From the NCBI GenBank assembly GCA_021776115.1, contig JAJFGN010000085.1:17890-81889 (forward strand): a DNA stretch of 64,000 nt. The letters are read 5' to 3'. This stretch comes from Kiloniellaceae bacterium. Its GTDB lineage: Bacteria > Pseudomonadota > Alphaproteobacteria > Kiloniellales > J153. The notes under the pieces are model-generated. The model was given only the letters and a program-made list of their open reading frames with translations. It was not told the DNA's origin and ran no database searches. A program made the position numbers and the translations under genes. Positions within the stretch are counted from its first letter, which is position 1. The number at the start of each line of letters is the position of its first letter. Of the stretch, positions 51,225-60,479 are shown one piece after another.

Positions 51225-54200
51225 TCAGTTTGCCTGCGGCTCTTGCAAGCGATCGCGGTAGCTGGCCATGAATTCCTCAACCTTCTCGACCGCTGCCAGT
51301 TGATCCGCAATTGGGCGATTGGATTCGCCACCCGCCCCGTCGGTCAAAAGAGCGAAGGTCTCCCGGTCGGGACCAGCCGCCATCGCGTCTTTGTAAGCTT
51401 TTCCCAGGGCAACCAATTGCGATGTCTCACCGGACAAGGTTAGAGCAACCGCCAAATCTGCGACGTTACGGCTGTCCTGTTTTGTGAGAGCCTGGTCGGC
51501 GCGCGGCTTTTCCGGCACCAATTGCTTTAAGATCAACGCCGCCGATGGCCAGTTCGCCTGATCCCAGAGGATATCCGCGCGCAAGCGCAATGCTTCGGGG
51601 TTGGGATCCTTATTAATCAGTTTCAACGCGTCTTCGTAGCGTGAAAGCCGCGACAGGGCGCGCGTGCGTATATACAGACGGCGGCGCTTGAGGTCGTCGG
51701 GCAGGTTGGATTCTTCGCTGAGACCCAACACCGTGACCGCTTTTTCGGGCGCGTCGTCGAGTAAATGGAGTGACGCGACCCGGGCGCCTACGGTGGCCTT
51801 TTCCTCTCCCGACAGGCGATACTTTATCTGCGCGGTCAACAGTTCCGTCGCGCGCGGCAGAAGGTCAACCTCGACCAAGCGCTCGGCCAAACGCTCGAGC
51901 ATTCGATCGCCTTTCACGCTGGGCGGCGATAATTCCTTAAACTCCTCATAGAGCGCAAGTGCGCTAAGCGGTGGCAGGTCCGCGCCTTCTTCGCCGGCGA
52001 TGATGTCGAAAAAAACGTCGCGCATGCGCTTAGCCACATCGCGGGCAAATCGGGAGCTTGGCGTATTCGTCGTCGCTTGTCTGAATGCCCTCAGCGAGTC
52101 GCGGTATCGGCCCTGGGTCAGATAAAGGTCTCCGAGGCGCTGCAACAGCGCGATTTCTATCTGATCGCCACGCCAGGCGAAACGCAACCTTTCCAGCTCC
52201 TCAATCGCCTCGGTCGCGGTCACGGATTTCTCGGCAACCGCCAAGTCCAGAAGAGCCAGCCGGGCCCTGGTTTGGGAAGGACGATGATCGCTGTATTGCA
52301 CGACACTCTGCCAAAGGGCGCGCGCCTTTGCTTCTTCATCCTTTTGCAAATGACTGTACCCGGTCAGTACCGCGATCTGAGACTCCTCATCGCGGTTCGG
52401 ATTGTCGTTTAGCAAATTCGTCAAGTATCCGGTCGCGGCGGCAAGGCGGTTCGCGGCCAACTCCGCTTCGGCCGCCATGAGCCAAAGGCGCGCGCGCACC
52501 CGGTGCGGATAGTCCGCGATCAAATGCGCGTTCTCGGCAAACTTCTTGGATGCGACATCCCAATCGAAACCAATAGCGGCCAGGGCGCCATTCCATAACT
52601 CGGCCTCCGCTTCACCGCTCAGACTGGGGTGAAACAGGTCCTTGGAGGCGGCGCTGTAATCGCCGGCCAGAAATGCGGCGACTCCGCGCATGAGGCGCGT
52701 TTCGGGGTCGATTCGCATAACCGGGTCCAAAGTTTCTGCGACACTCAAGAGCCCTGCGGCTTCGCTCGCAAAGCCATGCGCGAAATAAAAGCGGGCGAGA
52801 TCCAGTCGCGCCAGGGGCCGGCGGGCCAGGTCCGACTCCGCAAGTGCCGCCTGCAAGGCGTGACGAACATCGATGAAGTTACCTTCTATCGGCTGGCGCC
52901 ACGCGGAGAGGTCGAACAGGCGCGGTCCAACCGCCGGCCGGCGAGCGTTCGACTTCAGAAGGGCCAGAGTGGATCCCTTAGATACGATGAGCCCGGCAGG
53001 ATGGGTGATTCGAACACCGAGGCCGTCAACCTCCACCTGCAGCGCATTGTCCACTACTTCGATCGCCAGGCCCTGAAAACTGCGCAAGGCCTGAAACTGC
53101 GGGAATGTCTGCGCAACCGCCAATCCTTGCTCCGCGATCAACGCCGGCACGACGATCATGGGGGCCCCGGAATCCGGATCCTCGAACGACACCGTACGGC
53201 CGGGTAACGCGACTGCAAAACCAACCTGTGCCGCCGTCCTGCCACCTTCGATCTCGATCTCGACCGACGACGTGGCGCGCGGCGGCCGCGGCCAAAGTTC
53301 TATCACCCAGGTTGTATCGTCGCGTGTGATCTTCGGCTCCAGGATTGGCGGGGGCGTCATGCGTATCAAGGTCGCGTTCGGCGCCGCGAACTGTTTGATC
53401 GGCACCATCTCCGGCGCCAACTCCGCCAGGCCCTCGGTAATATCGCCCAGCACTGCCCGGTCGAACACGAGCCAAAGATACGGGCCGCGCCGATACACCG
53501 CCAAAGCCGTATCGACATCCCATTGGAACCGGAGGTTGTTCATGGTCTGCGGTACGCCGTCGAAGAAATTGATGGCCGTGCTGTCGAGCAGGCTCCGCCC
53601 TTGATCGGCGATAACCAGAAGGCTACCGGTCCTGCCCTCCTCAACCGCTTTGACAGGCGCAATACCTGGTCCAATGCCTTCAATATCTGCAAGCGCTTCG
53701 ACGCGCGACGAGGAATCGCCTCCGCTAGCGTTCTTGCCCGCCACTTTGGATTTTGTGTCGGTCCTTGCCGGCTTGGCCCGAGGCGGAAGCGGCGGCAATT
53801 TAGTGACCGACGGGACGGGAGCCGCCCCCGGCGTCTCGGCCGCTGCGGGATTATCTTGTGCGATTTCCTCCGGCTGAGGCCGCGCATCTAAAAGAGATAG
53901 TGGCGCCGCGCCGCGTAGCGATGGCTCGGACGCCTTATTCTTTGACTCGGCCGACGCCACGGCCGGTGCGGGTTCGCGCGCGCGCGGCGGCGTGCCGGGA
54001 CGCGCGGTCAATGACGTCGGTGGCACCGCCACTCGGGCCGCTGGCGCCTCCGCCGCGGGCGCCGGCTTTGGGACCGCATCTTCTGGAACCCGGGTGGTGG
54101 TCTTGGCGGACCTGGCAGGGCGTGCCGGAGCGGCATCCAAAGGCGTGTCTTTGCGAAGTATATCCAAGACCGCCGATGACCCGCTTTCCGAGAGCCGAAC

Positions 54201-54524
54201 CTTAGCGCCGGGCGCGATCCTGACGACGACGCTCAAGCCTTCGGCGCTCTCTTCAGGCGTGACGCCGCGCACGCTGGGTGGGGGGTCCTTGCGCACACGG
54301 CTGAGATCCAGTTCACCCGCACGGTCGAAACTCAGACGCACGCGCCCGGACGCCGCCTCCAACTTGACCCCAACCGGGGTGGCCCAATCGAATACCAAGC
54401 GATCGAATCCCGGATGCTCGCCGACCCTTACCCTTACCCGTTCCGCAGCCACTGCCATTGGCACGGCCAGAAGGACTGCCAGGATCGATGCCGCCTTTAG
54501 AGCGAAGGTTACTGATAAGCGCAT
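51225..54524 (-). CDS. Large periplasmic TPR protein with AMIN-like N-terminus
   Basis: A 1099-residue secreted protein. Signal peptide residues 1-27 (ending AVAAE) precede an AMIN-like beta domain (about 28-145), a Pro/Ala-rich linker (about 145-280), a second beta-rich segment (about 285-560) and a long series of helical TPR-like repeats (about 560-1085). AMIN domains usually bind peptidoglycan or periplasmic partners. The gene is the last of the operon that runs from fliL to the two MotB-like genes, 5 bases after motB. A role as an envelope scaffold for the motor is inference from position; it does not match a named Mot protein. Confidence 0.7.
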   Translation of the reverse strand: MRLSVTFALKAASILAVLLAVPMAVAAERVRVRVGEHPGFDRLVFDWATPVGVKLEAASGRVRLSFDRAGELDLSRVRKDPPPSVRGVTPEESAEGLSVVVRIAPGAKVRLSESGSSAVLDILRKDTPLDAAPARPARSAKTTTRVPEDAVPKPAPAAEAPAARVAVPPTSLTARPGTPPRAREPAPAVASAESKNKASEPSLRGAAPLSLLDARPQPEEIAQDNPAAAETPGAAPVPSVTKLPPLPPRAKPARTDTKSKVAGKNASGGDSSSRVEALADIEGIGPGIAPVKAVEEGRTGSLLVIADQGRSLLDSTAINFFDGVPQTMNNLRFQWDVDTALAVYRRGPYLWLVFDRAVLGDITEGLAELAPEMVPIKQFAAPNATLIRMTPPPILEPKITRDDTTWVIELWPRPPRATSSVEIEIEGGRTAAQVGFAVALPGRTVSFEDPDSGAPMIVVPALIAEQGLAVAQTFPQFQALRSFQGLAIEVVDNALQVEVDGLGVRITHPAGLIVSKGSTLALLKSNARRPAVGPRLFDLSAWRQPIEGNFIDVRHALQAALAESDLARRPLARLDLARFYFAHGFASEAAGLLSVAETLDPVMRIDPETRLMRGVAAFLAGDYSAASKDLFHPSLSGEAEAELWNGALAAIGFDWDVASKKFAENAHLIADYPHRVRARLWLMAAEAELAANRLAAATGYLTNLLNDNPNRDEESQIAVLTGYSHLQKDEEAKARALWQSVVQYSDHRPSQTRARLALLDLAVAEKSVTATEAIEELERLRFAWRGDQIEIALLQRLGDLYLTQGRYRDSLRAFRQATTNTPSSRFARDVAKRMRDVFFDIIAGEEGADLPPLSALALYEEFKELSPPSVKGDRMLERLAERLVEVDLLPRATELLTAQIKYRLSGEEKATVGARVASLHLLDDAPEKAVTVLGLSEESNLPDDLKRRRLYIRTRALSRLSRYEDALKLINKDPNPEALRLRADILWDQANWPSAALILKQLVPEKPRADQALTKQDSRNVADLAVALTLSGETSQLVALGKAYKDAMAAGPDRETFALLTDGAGGESNRPIADQLAAVEKVEEFMASYRDRLQEPQAN

Positions 54525-54529
54525 GTCTG

Positions 54530-55294
54530 CTACGAGCCTTGCGGCGCGACCTCATGAATTACGATGTCTATGCGATTGCGCAATCTATCCGCCGCGCCGG
54601 AAGACCCTGGTATAGCGAACTCTCCTTGGCGCGAAGCCCCATAGCCCCGTGCCGTGATTTCGCTGCGATACCCGGCCTCGACAAGGATTTCGGCCAGCGC
54701 GGACGCGCGCGCCAGGGAAACGCCCCATCCCAGCGATTCCGGGTCACGGCCATCCTCGCGCGCGGTATGGCCATGAATTTCGATCAAATTATCAAGGGTT
54801 TGAACAAGACCGCCGATCGCATAGACCGCCGCGTTCGCGCGCTCGGCGATGGTGCTTTCCTGGCCAGAGAAGAGTGTCGCCGCCGGTAGACTGAGCACCG
54901 TCCGCCCCGCCGCGCGCCATACCACGCCGGCGGAAAGTGCCGGCTCGGAGGCCAGCCGCTGCTCGACGACCGGCTTCAGGTAATCGAGATCGGTGCCGGG
55001 CGGCGGATCGTCCTGGTCGAGTTGAAATTCCACGGCCGGCTTGGCGCCTTCGCGTGCCTGTACCGAATCCAAATTTCCCGCCAACGACCGGACCAGGCTT
55101 TGCCATTTGAAACGGTCGACGGTCGACATCGAGAACAAGAGCACGAAGAACGCCAGCAACAGCGCGACAAGATCGGTGAAAGTGATCATCCAAGCATCGT
55201 TGAAAGTACGGCGAACACCCGCGCTGACATCGCCCAAGTACGATTGCCAAGCCGGTGCGGATGCGGCCACGGTCTTTTGGTTCTCCTCACTCAT
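54530..55294 (-). CDS. Flagellar motor stator protein MotB-like, OmpA domain
   Basis: A 254-residue protein with one transmembrane helix (about 37-57, ITFTDLVALLLAFFVLLFSM) and a C-terminal OmpA-like peptidoglycan-binding domain (about 145-245). The single Asp in the helix start (TD) is in the place of the proton-carrying Asp of MotB. In the OmpA region the classical GHTD is GHTA, and R..ASALAEI follows, so peptidoglycan binding may be altered. ATG 55294 overlaps the previous gene by 4 bases. No motA is in the window. It probably forms a stator with MotA encoded elsewhere. Confidence 0.82.
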   Translation of the reverse strand: MSEENQKTVAASAPAWQSYLGDVSAGVRRTFNDAWMITFTDLVALLLAFFVLLFSMSTVDRFKWQSLVRSLAGNLDSVQAREGAKPAVEFQLDQDDPPPGTDLDYLKPVVEQRLASEPALSAGVVWRAAGRTVLSLPAATLFSGQESTIAERANAAVYAIGGLVQTLDNLIEIHGHTAREDGRDPESLGWGVSLARASALAEILVEAGYRSEITARGYGASRQGEFAIPGSSGAADRLRNRIDIVIHEVAPQGS

Positions 55295-56028
55295 GGTTCG
55301 GCGCGCCTTATGATCGGCTTTCCCGCCGGCTGCGTGTCGAGTGGCCGCGCCAAGGGCACGGCGTCGGTACGCATGCGCAAGACAAACCAAACGGTGTCCG
55401 GCGCCCCGGGGCGCAGGCCAATCGACAGGGTCGTGTGCGGAATGGACTGACGGATCAGGTAGTGCGCCATCGTGTCACCACGCCGAATGGATCGTGCGAT
55501 CTTGCCGCCTGTGGCGGCGCCTTGGTTCGCCGACCCCTGTGAAGCGGCAGCGCTGGCGCCGTGTTCGAACGCCAACTCGTATTTCATGATGCCGTCCGCA
55601 TCGCGCATCAACGCACGCGCCAAGCGGCGGATCAGGATCTTGCGCTCCGGGCGGATATCGTGCGTCCCAGGCAGGAACAGCTCATCGGCAGGCAGTTCGA
55701 CGGTCATCACGGTTGCCCTGGCCGTACTCTTGGCGCGCGCCGAGGGCACAAACGATTCGAACAAGCTACCGATCTCGTCAGTCAGATCCTGCGGTAACGG
55801 CAGCACGCCGAGCGACGCGGTCACGGAGTTGGCGTCGCGGGGCGTCTCGATCGTACCCCGAAAAGCGCGATTAACACTTTCCAAGACCGCGTGCGTCCTT
55901 TGCGACTCGAAGCTGGACAGCGCGTTCAACAAAATGAAAAAGGCCAGGAGAATGAGTTTTAGGCTGAGCAGCAGGACGATGTACTTGTTGCCGTCCTGCC
56001 TATCGGGTGCTTGAGCCGCGTCGGCCAT
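55291..56028 (-). CDS. MotB-like membrane protein lacking the proton-carrying Asp
   Basis: A 245-residue bitopic protein with one N-terminal transmembrane helix (about 15-38, YIVLLLSLKLILLAFFILLN) and a periplasmic domain of about 200 residues (VELPADELFLPGTHDIRPER resembles the OmpA-like beta strand of MotB). No Asp lies in the helix, so it cannot carry protons as MotB does. The gene is translationally coupled to the MotB-like gene (ATGA overlap) and 5 bases after cheZ. It may be an accessory stator or plug subunit; this is inference from the pairing. Confidence 0.72.
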   Translation of the reverse strand: MADAAQAPDRQDGNKYIVLLLSLKLILLAFFILLNALSSFESQRTHAVLESVNRAFRGTIETPRDANSVTASLGVLPLPQDLTDEIGSLFESFVPSARAKSTARATVMTVELPADELFLPGTHDIRPERKILIRRLARALMRDADGIMKYELAFEHGASAAASQGSANQGAATGGKIARSIRRGDTMAHYLIRQSIPHTTLSIGLRPGAPDTVWFVLRMRTDAVPLARPLDTQPAGKPIIRRAEP

Positions 56029-56033
56029 CGGTA

Positions 56034-56693
56034 CTAGTCGAAGCTGGCCATGAGCGCATCGATGTCTTCCTGACTCATGGCGTTGCCGGGCAGTTGCGGG
56101 CCGTTCTTGAGCTCTTCGTCGGACAGGGCCTGGGCGCCGGCATCCGGGCCAGGTTCGGCTGCTGCTGGAGGTGGAGCATCGAAGGTGCGCTCGGGAACCT
56201 GCTCCCCGAAGGCCTTAAGCAAACTGGAAACCCTGGTCTCGACTTCTTCCAAGGCCTTCACGATCTTAGTGATGCGTTGGCCGGTTATATCCTGGAAGCT
56301 ACACGCCTCGTAGATACGTGTTACCGCATCCGCAAAAGGGGCCGCAGCCTCGGGCTCCATCTCGCCGCTTGCGGCTTCGATGGTCTCTACCGCCTCGAAG
56401 ATTTCGTTCGTGGCGTGTTCGGTGGCGCCGACAATGGCACTCAGCTCGTCCGATGCGGTCGGGATAAACTTCGTGTTGATCTCGTCCGCGCGAAGGGAAG
56501 CAATATCTGACTTGGCCGCAGCTATGAACTTGGCCAGAGCTTCGATATCCTCATACAGCTTGAGATTGATTCCCGACTTGTCCCCGGAAATCGAACCGAG
56601 GACGCTTTCGACGACCTCGGCGATATCTGCCGGATCGACGCCGGCGCCAGGCTTGCCCAACGCCGCGAGTCGCGATTCCACTTCCGCGTTCAT
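56034..56693 (-). CDS. cheZ: CheY phosphatase CheZ
   Basis: A 219-residue protein that dephosphorylates CheY-P. The active-site segment SFQDITGQRITKIV (Asp135, Gln139) corresponds to the Asp143 and Gln147 motif of E. coli CheZ. The C-terminus ends EDIDALMASFD, resembling the CheY-binding tail. It directly follows cheY and has a functional partnership with it. Confidence 0.9.
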   Translation of the reverse strand: MNAEVESRLAALGKPGAGVDPADIAEVVESVLGSISGDKSGINLKLYEDIEALAKFIAAAKSDIASLRADEINTKFIPTASDELSAIVGATEHATNEIFEAVETIEAASGEMEPEAAAPFADAVTRIYEACSFQDITGQRITKIVKALEEVETRVSSLLKAFGEQVPERTFDAPPPAAAEPGPDAGAQALSDEELKNGPQLPGNAMSQEDIDALMASFD

Positions 56694-56717
56694 AGCCGGT
56701 ATAGCCGCAAAGGTCTC

Positions 56718-57107
56718 TTAGAAGTTACCCAGGACCGCAGTCAGCTTGCCCTTGAGCGTCGCTGCGTTGAACGGCTTGACAATGTAGTTGCTGACACCCG
56801 CTTCTTTTGCCGCGATCACGTTCTCGCTCTTGCTCTCTGCCGTGATCATGATAAAGGGCAGTTCCTTCAGCTTCACATCCGCCCGCACTTCCTTCAGCAG
56901 CTGCAAACCGCTCATCGGCTCCATGTTCCAGTCCGAGATGACCAGATGGAATTCCTTGTCGCGCAGCTTCTGCAGCGCACCGCTTCCATCCGTTGCCTCA
57001 TCGACATTGTCGAAACCCAACTGCTTCAACAGGTTCCGAATAATCCTGAGCATGGTCTTGTAATCGTCCACGATTAGGATGGGCATGTTCTTTTCGACGC
57101 CAGCCAT
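56718..57107 (-). CDS. cheY: Chemotaxis response regulator CheY
   Basis: A 129-residue single receiver domain. The acid pocket Asp14-Asp15, phosphorylated Asp59 (VISDWNMEPMSG), Thr89 and Lys111 are all conserved. When phosphorylated it binds FliM and changes flagellar rotation. Translation ATG 57107 begins MAGVEKNMPILIVDD. It precedes cheZ; a 179-base gap upstream, with a possible terminator at 57201, separates it from the motE-like gene. Confidence 0.95.
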   Translation of the reverse strand: MAGVEKNMPILIVDDYKTMLRIIRNLLKQLGFDNVDEATDGSGALQKLRDKEFHLVISDWNMEPMSGLQLLKEVRADVKLKELPFIMITAESKSENVIAAKEAGVSNYIVKPFNAATLKGKLTAVLGNF

Positions 57108-57200
57108 AGATCACTCCTCGTCTCTGGCGGATCGCTGCAACAGCAGCCCGCCACTGGAAATACAACGGAAACCATAGCTAAACGGTGTTAAGACTATCTA

Positions 57201-57220
57201 AAAATGGGCGGATTTCCGCC
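57201..57220 (-). terminator. Possible terminator after the motE-like gene
   Basis: GGCGGA-TT-TCCGCC (57207-57220) forms a short perfect stem; on the reverse strand it is followed by CATTTTTAG. Weak but in the right orientation after the fliL-fliM run, so cheY may have its own promoter. Confidence 0.45.
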
Positions 57221-57286
57221 GAAGTACGGCCCTGACCGAATGGCATACCGATAGGGTCCAGCGGACGATACCGCCGGCCCCTGGAA

Positions 57287-57931
57287 CTATCCATTGTCGG
57301 GTAGCTTTCGCCGCTGCGCCAATTCCGTGGTAATGGCCTTGGCCTTTTCGGCGTCCATCTTGGCCAGTATCGGCGCGATCTTTCGCTCTTTCATACGCTC
57401 TATGACCGGCAGGAGAACCTCCATCTCGAGTTCCTCGAAGATGCGCGCGGCACTCTTGGGCTTCATGTTCTCGTAGACCTTTACAAGGCTATCGTACTGA
57501 CTTTCGGTTTTCGCCTTGTGTTCATTCAATAGGTCTTCGATTGTTTTCTGTAATGCCTTCAACCCGCTTACTTTTTCCTCGATCCGGCGTTCCGCGGCCT
57601 GCAACAGAACTTCGCGTTCCTCAAGCTGCCGGCCACGCCGCTCTATCTCGTCGCGCCGCTCGGCAAGGGACTGCAGAAGGTTTACTTCCTCGTCGGTCAT
57701 GGACAAGGGATCGGGCGGCAACTGGAAAATACTTTCCGGCGCAAGGTTGGAATCTGCTGGAACCGCACTGTTCTCGGCCGGCTCCTCACCCGCTGCCGCC
57801 TCACCTTCGACGGCCGGCGGGTTCTCCTGCGCCATGACCGCGAAACCTTGCCAAACATCGACCACGCGCGCCGCCAGCGCCAGGCCGGCAACGGTCATCA
57901 GAACGGGTAGGAGCCGTATCCGCCTAATCAC
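57287..57931 (-). CDS. motE: MotE-like flagellar motor protein
   Basis: A 214-residue protein with an N-terminal signal or membrane anchor (about 5-25), an acidic/Ala-rich linker, then a long coiled-coil (about 85-150: LQSLAERRDEIERRGRQLEE ... LNEHKAKTESQYDSL) and a C-terminal MgtE_N-like part (MKPKSAARIFEELEMEVLLP). This is the pattern of MotE, which acts as a periplasmic chaperone for the stator protein MotC in rhizobia. Located 24 bases after the DUF6468-like gene. Function here is inferred by family. Confidence 0.78.
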   Translation of the reverse strand: MIRRIRLLPVLMTVAGLALAARVVDVWQGFAVMAQENPPAVEGEAAAGEEPAENSAVPADSNLAPESIFQLPPDPLSMTDEEVNLLQSLAERRDEIERRGRQLEEREVLLQAAERRIEEKVSGLKALQKTIEDLLNEHKAKTESQYDSLVKVYENMKPKSAARIFEELEMEVLLPVIERMKERKIAPILAKMDAEKAKAITTELAQRRKLPDNG

Positions 57932-57955
57932 GCCTGGTCACCTCGGGTCCGGCCA

Positions 57956-58438
57956 TCACCTCATCCCCTGTAAAGACTTGAGCAGCTCAGCTTCTCCCGG
58001 TGGAGGCTCGCGGTTCGAATCTTGCGGTTGTGTCCCGGCCGACTGCGCCCCGCCCGCGGGGTTGCTGGAATTGGCCGGCGCGACAGGTGGAACCGGTTGC
58101 GGCACGCGCGCGGCTGCAATGGTTGCGTCGAGGCGATGCGAAAGCGCCTCCGCTTTTTCGATAAGGAACGCTAGTTCGTCCGCACGGCCGCGAGATTGAT
58201 TGAGCCCTTGCTGCAGACGCTCGCCAACCTCCGCCGCATGCGTGCGCAGCCCCTCGAGCCCAGTGCGTGCGTGGTCGGTCGACTCGATCAGACGCGCGAT
58301 AACGGCTTCCATCTCGCCCTTGTTGTCGCGCAAGCGATTCAACTTCCGACTTAAGGAGACCGCATAGGCGATCGTCGCGACGAGCAGGATAGCGATGAGC
58401 ACGTCGAGGCCTGTCGAGAAGGTGAGGTCCAAGCTCAT
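57956..58438 (-). CDS. DUF6468-like flagellar-cluster membrane protein
   Basis: A 160-residue protein with one N-terminal transmembrane helix (about 8-28), a helical region (about 30-110) and a Pro/Ser-rich C-terminal tail. Related alphaproteobacterial proteins lie beside fliM. Its ATG overlaps fliM's stop codon by 4 bases. The role in the motor or export is unknown. Confidence 0.68.
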   Translation of the reverse strand: MSLDLTFSTGLDVLIAILLVATIAYAVSLSRKLNRLRDNKGEMEAVIARLIESTDHARTGLEGLRTHAAEVGERLQQGLNQSRGRADELAFLIEKAEALSHRLDATIAAARVPQPVPPVAPANSSNPAGGAQSAGTQPQDSNREPPPGEAELLKSLQGMR

Positions 58439-59550
58439 TCCTCCTTGGCGTCCTGCTCGCGCACAATCTTTCCGGCGATCTTCACTGCGATATTACTGGC
58501 CTTGCGCCCCATATGCCCGGTGAACAACGGAACGTCGCCACACCGCATCTCAACCGCCGAGGTTGGTGAACAGTTGAGCTCCAAACGGCTGCCCGGAACC
58601 CAGGACAGAACATCACCAAGCGGCAACTCAACTTGATCCAGCACCCCCTTCAGAGGCACTTCTGTTTGCCAAAGTTCCGCCGACAGATGGCTTTCCCAGA
58701 TCGAATCGCGGCCGAACTTTTCGCCCATGAACATTTGCAGCAGGAGTTCGCGCACCGGCTCCAGAGTCGCATAGGGAATAAGAAGTTCGATCCGGCCTCC
58801 TCTGTCTTCCATATCGACCCGCAAAGTGACCACGACAGTCGCGTTGGCGGCCCGCGCAATAGTTGCAAAACGCGGATTCGTCTCCAGACGCTCAAAGCGA
58901 AATGTTGTCGGCGATAGGGGGTCGAACGCGGCGGAAAGATCGCCGAGCACGACGTGAACCATCCGCTCGACCAGATTGCGTTCGATCGTTGTATAGGGCC
59001 GGCCCTCGATGCGCATGGCCGCCGTTCCGCGCCGGCCCCCGAGCAGCACGTCGACGATGGAATAGATCAAAGCGCTATCCACCGTCATCAATCCGAAGTT
59101 GTCCCACTCCTCGGCCTTAAAGACCGCCAGCATCGCTGGCAGCGGAATAGAATTCAGATAGTCGCCAAAGCGGGCCGAACTGATATTGTCGAGGCTGACT
59201 TCGACGTTGTCTGAGGTGAAATTCCGTAGCGAGGTCGACATCATGCGCACAAGACGATCGAACACGACCTCGAGCATGGGTAGACGCTCGTACGACACGA
59301 GCGCCGAATTCAGGATCGCCTGAATGCCCGACTTGTCGCCGTCTTCTAGCCCGCCGCCGTCAACGCCCAGCAGGCTGTCGATCTCGTTTTGATCGAGGAC
59401 CCGAGTGGAGCCGACGGCACTTTCACCGCTGCCGTCATCGATATCGCCGTCGTCATCCGCCATGGCCTCCCATTCGGCCATCATGGCTTCTTGATCGGCG
59501 TCGCCTCCACCTTCTTCTGTTTCGATATCGTCAGCCATTACATCATTCAT
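58435..59550 (-). CDS. fliM: Flagellar switch protein FliM
   Basis: A 371-residue C-ring protein that binds phospho-CheY and sets rotation. The CheY-binding motif LDQNEIDSLLG is at 52-62; a long acidic N-terminal extension (1-50) precedes it. The central FliM domain and the SpoA-like C-terminal domain (ELPLGDVLSWVPGSRLELN) follow. It lies 60 bases downstream of fliL. Confidence 0.95.
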   Translation of the reverse strand: MNDVMADDIETEEGGGDADQEAMMAEWEAMADDDGDIDDGSGESAVGSTRVLDQNEIDSLLGVDGGGLEDGDKSGIQAILNSALVSYERLPMLEVVFDRLVRMMSTSLRNFTSDNVEVSLDNISSARFGDYLNSIPLPAMLAVFKAEEWDNFGLMTVDSALIYSIVDVLLGGRRGTAAMRIEGRPYTTIERNLVERMVHVVLGDLSAAFDPLSPTTFRFERLETNPRFATIARAANATVVVTLRVDMEDRGGRIELLIPYATLEPVRELLLQMFMGEKFGRDSIWESHLSAELWQTEVPLKGVLDQVELPLGDVLSWVPGSRLELNCSPTSAVEMRCGDVPLFTGHMGRKASNIAVKIAGKIVREQDAKEE

Positions 59551-59610
59551 TCCGTCGGCCGGTTATGGCGCTCGGATCCTGAAACCCTCGAGGCGTGAGG
59601 CGCAGGCCCG

Positions 59611-60153
59611 CTATTGGATCAACATTTCGCGAAACAGAACGTCCTTGACCTGCGCGGGCCTAGCCGCGGAGGCAACGCGAAGCAGCAGTTCCTCGCGCAA
59701 ACGTTGCAAGCCCGCGGAACCCTGTAGGTCCTCGACCCGCAATTCGCGCAGATACACCTGAAAGCCGTCGACGACGCGTGGCATAACACCTTCCAAGAGT
59801 ACGATATCTTCCTCCGAGCTTAGCTCGAGGCTGATCGATATCTTCAAATATCCGGTCTTGCGGCCGGTCGAATTTAGATTGACCAGCATTTCGGGCATTT
59901 CGAAATACACCGCCGGGCCGGTTTCGGCCGCCGCCAGCTCTTCCGCGGCGCCCTCTTCCTCGACACCCAGAAGGGGGTCCAGCAGGCCAGCGAAGTAGGC
60001 GCCAGCACCGCCACCAATCAGGAGCAAAATCGGCAAGACAATGAAAAGAATGAGCTTCTTGCCGGGCATCTTGCCCGTTGGTTTCAGTTCCTCGGCGCCT
60101 TCCTCCGGCGCGTCGTCCGTCGCCGGATCTTCGGCCGCAGCTTGATCGGTCAT
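59611..60153 (-). CDS. fliL: Flagellar basal body-associated protein FliL
   Basis: A 180-residue bitopic protein with a helix at about 32-55 and a periplasmic FliL domain (about 80-180; MLVNLNSTGRKTGYLKISIS and VKDVLFREMLIQ). It strengthens stator engagement. It heads the long reverse operon from 60153 and diverges from flgF. Confidence 0.92.
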   Translation of the reverse strand: MTDQAAAEDPATDDAPEEGAEELKPTGKMPGKKLILFIVLPILLLIGGGAGAYFAGLLDPLLGVEEEGAAEELAAAETGPAVYFEMPEMLVNLNSTGRKTGYLKISISLELSSEEDIVLLEGVMPRVVDGFQVYLRELRVEDLQGSAGLQRLREELLLRVASAARPAQVKDVLFREMLIQ

Positions 60154-60479
60154 TCCAGAAAGACTCGCTGATTATCAGAGACTTAATAAGCGAGCAGCCT
60201 AATTAGTCGCGGTTAATAACTGGTTTAGGATGCCGCACCGCGAAGCCCCTTTGGCGACCATTCCGGCAATTTATGCCGAGTAAGTCCTGCCAAAATGGCT
60301 AAATGCCAAGGCCGCACCAGCGACCGGCCTCGCACATTTGTGACAAAACGGTGGTTTTCCGGCAGTTGCGCTACCTGGCATGCCTCCTGCATCGCACCAC
60401 TCGCTAGGCCAGCGGCCGGCCGCCATTGCGGGCTACCTCTACCGCCTGGCGTTCGATAACCGGAGATATACGGTCAAAG
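60154..60479. promoter_or_regulatory. Divergent region fliL/flgF with sigma-54-like promoter
   Basis: This 326-base intergenic region has no gene. The 60376-60391 element resembles a sigma-54 promoter reading towards flgF. An AT-rich segment (60170-60235) probably carries the fliL promoter. Confidence 0.5.
60376..60391 (+). promoter_or_regulatory. flgF: Sigma-54 (RpoN) promoter candidate of flgF
   Basis: TGGCATGCCTCCTGCA carries GG at -24 and GC at -12 separated by exactly 10 bases. It lies about 90 bases before the flgF start, as expected for a middle-class flagellar operon. Confidence 0.5.
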
